From Verrucomicrobiaceae bacterium (lineage in GTDB: Bacteria; Verrucomicrobiota; Verrucomicrobiia; Verrucomicrobiales; Verrucomicrobiaceae): DNA of 32,266 nt. Positions within the stretch are counted from its first letter, which is position 1; the number at the start of each line of letters is the position of its first letter. This document shows positions 27,216 through 32,266 of the stretch, one piece after another. The stretch spans positions 1 through 32,266 of the forward strand of contig JAIYDW010000141.1 in the NCBI GenBank assembly GCA_027487315.1, written 5' to 3'. Below the pieces are notes generated by a model. It saw only the letters and a list, made by a program, of their open reading frames with translations, did no database searches and was not told the DNA's origin. The position numbers were made by a program, and so were the translations under genes.

Positions 27216-29075
27216 ATGCGTTTTTTGGCTCCGGGGTTTTTGCATCTGGCGTGGCTGCTGGTCATTCCGGTGGCGCTGTATTTGTATCGGCGTCAGGCGC
27301 GGCGGGTGCAGGTGAGTACGCTGTTGTTTTTCAAAGTGCTGGCGAGGGAGCATCAGGAGTCGGCGTGGTTGAGGAAGTTGAAGCGGTGGCTTTCGCTGCT
27401 GATGACGCTGTTGATTTTTTTGGCGCTGATGCTGGCGCTGGGTCGGCCGATTTGGTCGGGGTTGGGTGAGGAAGGGGAGTTGGTGGTGGTGGTGGATCGG
27501 TCGGCGTCGATGGGGGCGAAGGATGCGAGCGGGGAGACGCGATTGGAGGCGGGGGTGAAGCTTTTGAAGGGGCGATTGGCGAGCGTGCCGGAGTCGGTGG
27601 CGGTGACGGTGATTGCAGGGGATGCGCGAGGGGAGGTGGTGCTGTCGCGGAGTCGGAATCGGCGGGAGTGTTTGCGGGTGCTGGAGGGGTTGGAGACGAG
27701 ACCGGTGGAGGGGAGTCGGGACGCGGTGTGGCGGGTGGCGAGGCCGATGCGGGAGATGGTGACGGGGAGTGGGTTGTGGTGGGTGACGGATGAGGTGGGT
27801 GGGGAGTTGGGGGAAGGTGGTGAGGGGGTGGTGTGGTTGGGGGTGGGTTTGCGGGAAATGGTGAATGTGGGGGTGACGGGATTTCAGGTGCGGGCGTTGC
27901 CTTTGGAGCGGGAGCGGTTGGAGGGGTTTTTGCAAGTGAGTGCGGCGAGTGGGAATGCGGGGGCGGTGACGGCGAAGGTGGAGGTGACGGTGGGGGGGCG
28001 ATTGGTGCATCTGCGGGAGGTGGAGATGGCGCCGGGGAAGTCGGTGGCGTTGAGTTTGCCGATTGAAGGGGGGCGCGGGCAGGTGGTGGAGGCGCGGGTG
28101 ACGACGGAGGGGGATTGTCTGGCGTGGGATGACGGGGTGGTGGCGAGGCTGCCGAGCGGCCAGGCCCTGCGGGTGGCGTGGTATGCGGAGGAGGCGGATC
28201 CATTTACGGAACTGGCGTTTCAGTCGCTGGTGGATGCGGGGCGAGTGGAGATGGTGCGGGGGAATGTGGCGGCCTTTCCACCGAGGGAAGAGCCGGATGT
28301 GTATGTGTTTGAGAACTGGCTGCCGGAGGTGTGGCCGGAGGGCAGGGCGGTGATTGCGCTGAGACCGCCGAGGTCATTGGGGCCGCTGGAGGTGGCGGCG
28401 CTGCCGGGCGGTGGGGTGCCGCATTCCGGGGTGCGGGTGGTGAGAGGTGAGCATCCGGTTTTGCATAGGGTGACGGCGTCGCGGGTGGCGGTGACGCAGA
28501 GTGGTGTGCTGGGGTTGGGGAGGGGACTGGAGGCGCTTTGGATGGCGGGGGACGAGGTGTTGCTGGCGGCGGGTGAGGTGAGTGAGGGGCAGCGAGTGGT
28601 GGTGGGAGCGTTTACGCCAGCGCGCTCGGAGCAGTTGACGATGCTGCCGGCGTTTCCGTTGGTGTTGGGCAATGCGTTGTTTTGGTGTGGGGAGGAGTCG
28701 GTGTTGAGGCGCGGGCTGGCGGTGACACGGACGGGGGAGATGCTGGAGCTGGGCGGAAGGGCGGAGTGGACGTGGTGGGATGGGACGGCGTTTCAGACGG
28801 GGGTGGAGACGGAGGCTGGGTGGGCGGAGGTGGACCGTATTGGGACGTGGGTGGCGGAGGATGGGCGGACGGGGATGACACTTTTGGCGTCGGCGAAGGA
28901 GACGGAGGTGCCGATTGTCCTGGAAGGTGAACGGCCAGCGGGGGGGGCGGCTAACGGGGCAGTGACTAAGGTGTCAGCGGGGCCGGGGTGGACGGTGGTG
29001 AAGTGGCTGCTGGTGGGGCTGCTGGTGCTGCTTCTGGGGGAGAGCTTTTTGTTTCACCGGCGGGCGGTGTATTGA
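27216..29075 (+). CDS. BatA-like membrane protein with von Willebrand A domain
   Basis: A 619-residue membrane protein. The BatA N-terminal region (about 1-80: LAPGFLHLAWLLVIPVALYLYRR, then a second membrane segment LSLLMTLLIFLALMLALG) precedes a periplasmic or exposed von Willebrand A domain (about 90-250) starting VVVVDRSASMGAKDASG, with an intact DxSxS metal site. The middle part is a large beta-rich domain of unknown role. A final membrane segment (VVKWLLVGLLVLLLGESFLF) lies near the C-terminus. BatA-type proteins usually sit with MoxR and DUF58 genes and are linked to envelope stress and aerotolerance, though the mechanism is not settled. Here it stands alone; the DUF58 gene is at 11519-12373. 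It converges with prfA, 15 bases between stops. Confidence 0.85.
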   Translation: MRFLAPGFLHLAWLLVIPVALYLYRRQARRVQVSTLLFFKVLAREHQESAWLRKLKRWLSLLMTLLIFLALMLALGRPIWSGLGEEGELVVVVDRSASMGAKDASGETRLEAGVKLLKGRLASVPESVAVTVIAGDARGEVVLSRSRNRRECLRVLEGLETRPVEGSRDAVWRVARPMREMVTGSGLWWVTDEVGGELGEGGEGVVWLGVGLREMVNVGVTGFQVRALPLERERLEGFLQVSAASGNAGAVTAKVEVTVGGRLVHLREVEMAPGKSVALSLPIEGGRGQVVEARVTTEGDCLAWDDGVVARLPSGQALRVAWYAEEADPFTELAFQSLVDAGRVEMVRGNVAAFPPREEPDVYVFENWLPEVWPEGRAVIALRPPRSLGPLEVAALPGGGVPHSGVRVVRGEHPVLHRVTASRVAVTQSGVLGLGRGLEALWMAGDEVLLAAGEVSEGQRVVVGAFTPARSEQLTMLPAFPLVLGNALFWCGEESVLRRGLAVTRTGEMLELGGRAEWTWWDGTAFQTGVETEAGWAEVDRIGTWVAEDGRTGMTLLASAKETEVPIVLEGERPAGGAANGAVTKVSAGPGWTVVKWLLVGLLVLLLGESFLFHRRAVY

Positions 29076-29090
29076 GGGACGGGCAAGGGC

Positions 29091-30167
29091 TTAGTGGAGG
29101 CCGGCTTCGGCTAGGCGTTCTTGGAGGTCGCTGGCGAGGAGGCGGTCGGTCATTTCGTCGATTTTGCCTTCCATGAAGCCGGTGAGGTTGTAGAGGGTGC
29201 ACTCGATGCGGTGATCGGAGACGCGGTTTTGGGGATAGTTGTAGGTGCGGATTTTTTCTTCGCGTCCACCGGAGCCGATGAGGCTGCGACGGTGGGCGGA
29301 GTATTTGGCGGCTTCTTCCTGCTGGCGCCGTTCGAGGAGGCGGGAGCGGAGGATGGTGAGGGCCTTCTCTTTGTTTTTGATTTGGCTGCGACCGTCCTGA
29401 CAGCGGACAATGGTGCCGGTGGGGACGTGGAGGACTTGGACGGCGGAGTCGGTGGTGTTAACGCCCTGGCCGCCGGCACCGGAGGAGCGGCAGACTTCGA
29501 TGCGGACTTCGTTCATGTTGAGATCGAGGTCGATTTCTTCGGCTTCTGGAAGGACGGCGACGGTGGCGGCGGAGGTGTGGATGCGGCCCTGGGCTTCGGT
29601 GGAGGGGACGCGCTGGACACGGTGGACGCCGCTTTCGTATTTGAGGATGCGGAAGACGTCCTCACCGGAGATTTTGGCGACGACTTCTTTGAAGCCGCCG
29701 ACTTCGGAGGGGCTGGACTCGAGGATTTCGGAGCGCCAGCCGCGGGCTTCGGCGAAGCGGGTGTACATGCGGAGCAGATCCGCGGCGAAGAGGGAGGCTT
29801 CGTCGCCACCGGTGCCGGCGCGGATTTCGAGGAGGGCGTCGCGACCTTCGAGGGGGTCGGGAGGGAGGATGGAGAACTGGATGGAGGTTTCGAGTTCGGA
29901 GATGCGTTGTTCGAGAGCGGGGATTTCTTCCTGGAACATGGAGGCCATGTCTTCATCGCCTGACTCGACCATTTCGCGGGCGTCGCGGAGTTCGTCCTGG
30001 GTTTTGAGGTAGGTGGACCAGTCGGTGAGAAGGCGTTGAAGGAGGCGGTGTTCGCGCAGGGTATCGGCGCTTTTTTTGGCGTCATCAAAGAAACCGGGGA
30101 TGCCCATGAGGTCTTCGAGTTCGTCGAAGCGTCGGCGTTTGGTTTCGATGATTGAGGAGTAGTCCAT
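29091..30167 (-). CDS. prfA: Peptide chain release factor 1
   Basis: It recognises UAA and UAG stop codons and triggers peptide release. The 358-residue protein is typical in length. The GGQ catalytic motif is in SSGAGGQGVNTTDSAVQ, and the stop-codon reading region is HRVQRVPSTEAQGRIHTSAATVAV, with a PST tripeptide where RF1 proteins have PxT (RF2 has SPF). The C-terminal part (RRSLIGSGGREEKIRTYNYPQNRVSDHRI) is standard. It lies downstream of rpmE on the same strand, a common bacterial gene pair, though here a strong terminator separates them, so prfA may have its own promoter. Confidence 0.97.
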   Translation of the reverse strand: MDYSSIIETKRRRFDELEDLMGIPGFFDDAKKSADTLREHRLLQRLLTDWSTYLKTQDELRDAREMVESGDEDMASMFQEEIPALEQRISELETSIQFSILPPDPLEGRDALLEIRAGTGGDEASLFAADLLRMYTRFAEARGWRSEILESSPSEVGGFKEVVAKISGEDVFRILKYESGVHRVQRVPSTEAQGRIHTSAATVAVLPEAEEIDLDLNMNEVRIEVCRSSGAGGQGVNTTDSAVQVLHVPTGTIVRCQDGRSQIKNKEKALTILRSRLLERRQQEEAAKYSAHRRSLIGSGGREEKIRTYNYPQNRVSDHRIECTLYNLTGFMEGKIDEMTDRLLASDLQERLAEAGLH

Positions 30168-30235
30168 GGGGGTTGCGGTGTTTGAGTGCTCGGTGAGGAG
30201 GGATCAGTGATGGGCGAGTCGCGGGCGGGGGTAAA

Positions 30236-30272
30236 GAAAAACGGTGCCGTGTCGCGGGGACACAGGCACCGT
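30236..30272 (-). terminator. Rho-independent terminator after rpmE
   Basis: On the minus strand ACGGTGCC pairs with GGCACCGT, with an inner stem TGTC/GACA, followed by a T-run. It lies 26 bases past the rpmE stop. Confidence 0.9.
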
Positions 30273-30298
30273 TTGAAGTGGGTAGAAGATGAGGGGAA

Positions 30299-30541
30299 CT
30301 AAGCGCCGGCGGCGCTGAGTTTTGGCTTGGCGCGACGAGCGGCGGTGGAGCCGTAGCGTTGGGCGAACTTGTCGACGCGACCAGCGGTGTCGACGAAGCG
30401 GGTTTCACCGGTGAAGAAAGGGTGGCAGGAGGAGCAGATACCGATCTTCAGGTTTTGAACGGTGGAGAACGTCTGAAACACTGCGCCGCAAGTGCAGCTG
30501 ATGGTGGTTTCGAAGGTGGTGGGGTGGATAGCGTCTTTCAT
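30299..30541 (-). CDS. rpmE: 50S ribosomal protein L31 (zinc-binding form)
   Basis: A large-subunit protein bridging the central protuberance to the small subunit. MKDAIHPTTFETTISCTCGA and the later CSSCHPFFTGETRFVDTAGR and VDKFAQRYG are diagnostic. Cysteines at CTC and CSSC make it the C-plus, zinc-holding form, which in other bacteria serves as a zinc store. From ATG 30541 it has 80 residues; another in-frame ATG at 30556 would add five. The Ala/Lys-rich tail ARRAKPKLSAAGA is slightly longer than usual. No Shine-Dalgarno sequence is seen. Confidence 0.95.
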   Translation of the reverse strand: MKDAIHPTTFETTISCTCGAVFQTFSTVQNLKIGICSSCHPFFTGETRFVDTAGRVDKFAQRYGSTAARRAKPKLSAAGA

Positions 30542-30753
30542 GGGATGATGGTCCACGGGAGACTGGCGAGGCTTAAAGGTGCGAGCACGGTGCTTTCGCC
30601 AGAGCGTGGGGGAGGAGAGAGTAAGGGTAAATGGGGGAGGGTCAAAGGGTTTTTACGGCAGGGGTGGATTGCAAAGTGGGATGGGTTTTGGAGTTTTCTT
30701 TCGAGTTAGAGTGGGTAGGATGCGCGTCGAAGCAGATAGGATTCTTCTTGATT

Positions 30754-32085
30754 TTGAGCACTCAACCGACGGCATTTCAGAAAAAGGCGTTGTGGACAGC
30801 CATCACGGCTTTGTCGCTGACGGTGACGGGAGCGATTGCAATCGGGTTGATTTATGAGTGCACGCAGGTGCTGGCGTTCATGCAGCCGTTTTTGGTGCCA
30901 TTTGCGATTGCGGGGGTGCTGGCGTATTTGTTGGAGCCCGGGGTGGTGTGGTTGGAGCGGCGGGGTTTGACGCGATATCGGGCTGTGCTGCTGGTGTTTG
31001 CTGCGTTTTTGTTGGGGTTTGGTGGTTTGGGATGGTGGATGGTGGCGAAGGTGGGATCGCAGACGGGGAATCTGGATACGAAGTTGGTGGGGTATGCGGA
31101 GAAGGCGCGGATTTCGGTGCTGAAGTTTGCCGATGAGATGGACGCGAAGTACGGGATTGATTTGGTTTCGCTGCTGCCGGCAGCTCCGGAGGTGAGTGGT
31201 TCGAGTGACGTGAAGGTGGTGGAGAAGAAGCCGGTTGAAGGAGAGGCGGTGAAGGAGGAGGTGGGTGGGGTGGTCGAGGAGGTATTGGAAGGTGATCCGG
31301 GTGATGGGGGGATGACGTTGAAGGATTTTTTGTCGGGCAACTGGGTGAAGCAGGCGCTGCCTGTGGTGGTGACATCGGTGTGGAAGACGATTCGGTCGAG
31401 TGTGGGTGGGGTGCTGGGGGTATTTGGCTTTCTGCTGTCGATGGTGATCATCCCGCTGTACTTGTTTTATTTCCTGATTGAGAGCGCGAAGATCAAATCG
31501 ACCTGGGCGAACTATCTGCCATTGCGAGCGTCGGCCTTTAAGGACGAGGTGGTGGATTGTTTGATGGAGATTAATGGGTATTTGGTGGCGTTCTTTCGGG
31601 GGCAGTTGTTCGTCAGTGTGTTGAACGGGATCACGACAGGTTTGGGATTGATGATTGTGGGGTTGGACTTTGGTTTGATGATTGGGTTGTTGTTATGTGT
31701 GTTGGGGATCATTCCGTATTTGGGAATCGCGATTTGCTGGATTCCGGCGGTGGTGATTGCGGCGGTGCAGGGCGGGAGTGCGTTGGTGCCGGGGGATCCG
31801 TGGTGGATGCTGCCGTTGGTGGTGACGATCATTTTTGCGGTGGTGCAGCAAATTGACGGGCTTTTCATCACGCCGCGAGTGGTGGGTGAGTCGGTGGGGC
31901 TGCATCCGATGACGGTGATTGTGTCGGTGCTGGTGTGGAGTCTGTTGTTGGGGGGATTGCTGGGGGCTATTTTGGCAGTGCCGCTGACGGCGTCCGTGAA
32001 AGTTTTGTTTCAAAGGTATGTGTGGCTCGCGAAACTGGCACCGCAGACAGTAGGTGGGGCGCGACAGGGTCAAAGCATCGATTAG
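30754..32085 (+). CDS. AI-2E/PerM family (UPF0118) membrane protein
   Basis: A polytopic inner-membrane protein of the AI-2E/PerM family, some of which export autoinducer-2 or act as Na+(Li+)/H+ antiporters; the substrate here is unknown. The hydrophobic core starts ALWTAITALSLTVTGAIAIG, and the family's C-terminal part is clear: LYFLIESAKIKSTW-like region, GQLFVSVLNGITTGLGLMIV, LGIIPYLGIAICWIPAVV, and QQIDGLFITPRVVGESVGLHP. A soluble stretch with an acidic, Val/Glu-rich insert lies between the membrane blocks (about 140-190). Start uncertain: TTG 30754 fits the homologous region, and TTG 30748 is also possible. ATG 30631 would add 41 residues that read like non-coding sequence. About 443 residues. 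Confidence 0.87.
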   Translation: MSTQPTAFQKKALWTAITALSLTVTGAIAIGLIYECTQVLAFMQPFLVPFAIAGVLAYLLEPGVVWLERRGLTRYRAVLLVFAAFLLGFGGLGWWMVAKVGSQTGNLDTKLVGYAEKARISVLKFADEMDAKYGIDLVSLLPAAPEVSGSSDVKVVEKKPVEGEAVKEEVGGVVEEVLEGDPGDGGMTLKDFLSGNWVKQALPVVVTSVWKTIRSSVGGVLGVFGFLLSMVIIPLYLFYFLIESAKIKSTWANYLPLRASAFKDEVVDCLMEINGYLVAFFRGQLFVSVLNGITTGLGLMIVGLDFGLMIGLLLCVLGIIPYLGIAICWIPAVVIAAVQGGSALVPGDPWWMLPLVVTIIFAVVQQIDGLFITPRVVGESVGLHPMTVIVSVLVWSLLLGGLLGAILAVPLTASVKVLFQRYVWLAKLAPQTVGGARQGQSID

Positions 32086-32266
32086 GCGTTGGAACAGGTG
32101 GAGACAAAGAAATAGTGCGAATAGGCACAAAAAAGCGGTCTTTTTGCGGCGTTACGCACAGCTAAGTCTTGCAAGTGCAATGATTTCGTTTCAAAACTGA
32201 ACGGTTCTGGGCCTAAACGGTCCGAAAATGTTCCAAACCATCCAACTGACCTATGTTACTTACTGC
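32086..32266. other. Terminal intergenic stretch, AT-richer
   Basis: No gene seen to the end of the window. A weak CAAAAA/TTTTTG inverted repeat (around 32127-32146) could mark transcription end for the membrane protein. The last ~100 bases are less G-rich than the rest and may be the promoter region of a gene outside the window. Confidence 0.35.

Noticed and set aside
29121-29963. 280-residue Gly/Asp/Phe-rich plus-strand frame opposite prfA
   Set aside because: Shadow of the release factor gene, which is unmistakable on the minus strand.
30631-30753. N-terminal 41 residues of the AI-2E family protein from ATG 30631
   Set aside because: The segment does not resemble the family and overlaps the divergent promoter gap; TTG 30754 or 30748 fits better.

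Overview
The window looks like chromosomal DNA from a member of the Verrucomicrobiota (Verrucomicrobiaceae-like). This is an inference from gene content, without database support. The clues are two PEP-CTERM surface proteins with a PEPSR core and an RRRR tail, one carrying autotransporter-associated beta-strand repeats; high GC; intergenic spaces full of short-period and hairpin repeats; and ribosomal protein genes without an obvious Shine-Dalgarno sequence. The + strand is strongly G-rich whichever strand carries the gene, which suggests it is the leading strand of replication here. Most content is housekeeping. I found no CRISPR array, prophage, transposase or tRNA.

Layout. 1-3320: 3' part of a CdsA-type phosphatidate cytidylyltransferase, a cysteine desulfurase, and an overlapping MATE exporter. 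3354-8327: a soluble multi-PAS/GAF histidine kinase, a tandem CDGSH iron-sulfur protein and a full-length DsbD-type thiol:disulfide interchange protein, all on +. 8335-8991 (-): a metallo-beta-lactamase-fold hydrolase, divergent from a tail-specific protease (9064-11388, +). 11519-12373 (-): a DUF58 protein, divergent from a type II NADH dehydrogenase-like flavoprotein fused to a cyclic-nucleotide-binding domain and two CBS motifs (12477-14504, +). 14512-15381 (-): a stand-alone DsbD N-terminal-like protein, divergent from NAD+-dependent DNA ligase (15495-17528, +).

17666-19449 holds rpmJ-rpsM-rpsK-rpsD, closed by a hairpin terminator with no rpoA behind it. S11 has a long Ala/Pro-rich N-terminal extension. 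19505-20315 is repeat-rich DNA around a small DUF971 gene. 20390-23598 (-) holds the two PEP-CTERM genes, each with its own terminator. 24125-27112 (+) holds thyA, a DJ-1/PfpI protein flanked by two ~134-bp near-identical direct repeats, and a SurA/PpiC-like prolyl isomerase. 27216-29075 (+) is a BatA-like von Willebrand A membrane protein. On the minus strand follow prfA and rpmE, and on the plus strand an AI-2E/PerM-family membrane protein (to 32085).

Themes. Envelope folding and quality control recurs (DsbD, DsbD-N-like, tail-specific protease, SurA-like isomerase), as does redox and Fe-S chemistry (cysteine desulfurase, CDGSH, flavoprotein-CBS fusion). DUF58 and BatA-type proteins usually work in one MoxR-linked system but lie about 15 kb apart here. 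The least ordinary features are the flavoprotein-cNMP-CBS fusion, the extended S11, the DsbD-N paralogue pair on opposite strands, and several families of short intergenic repeats, two of which supply stop codons and C-terminal residues to neighbouring genes.
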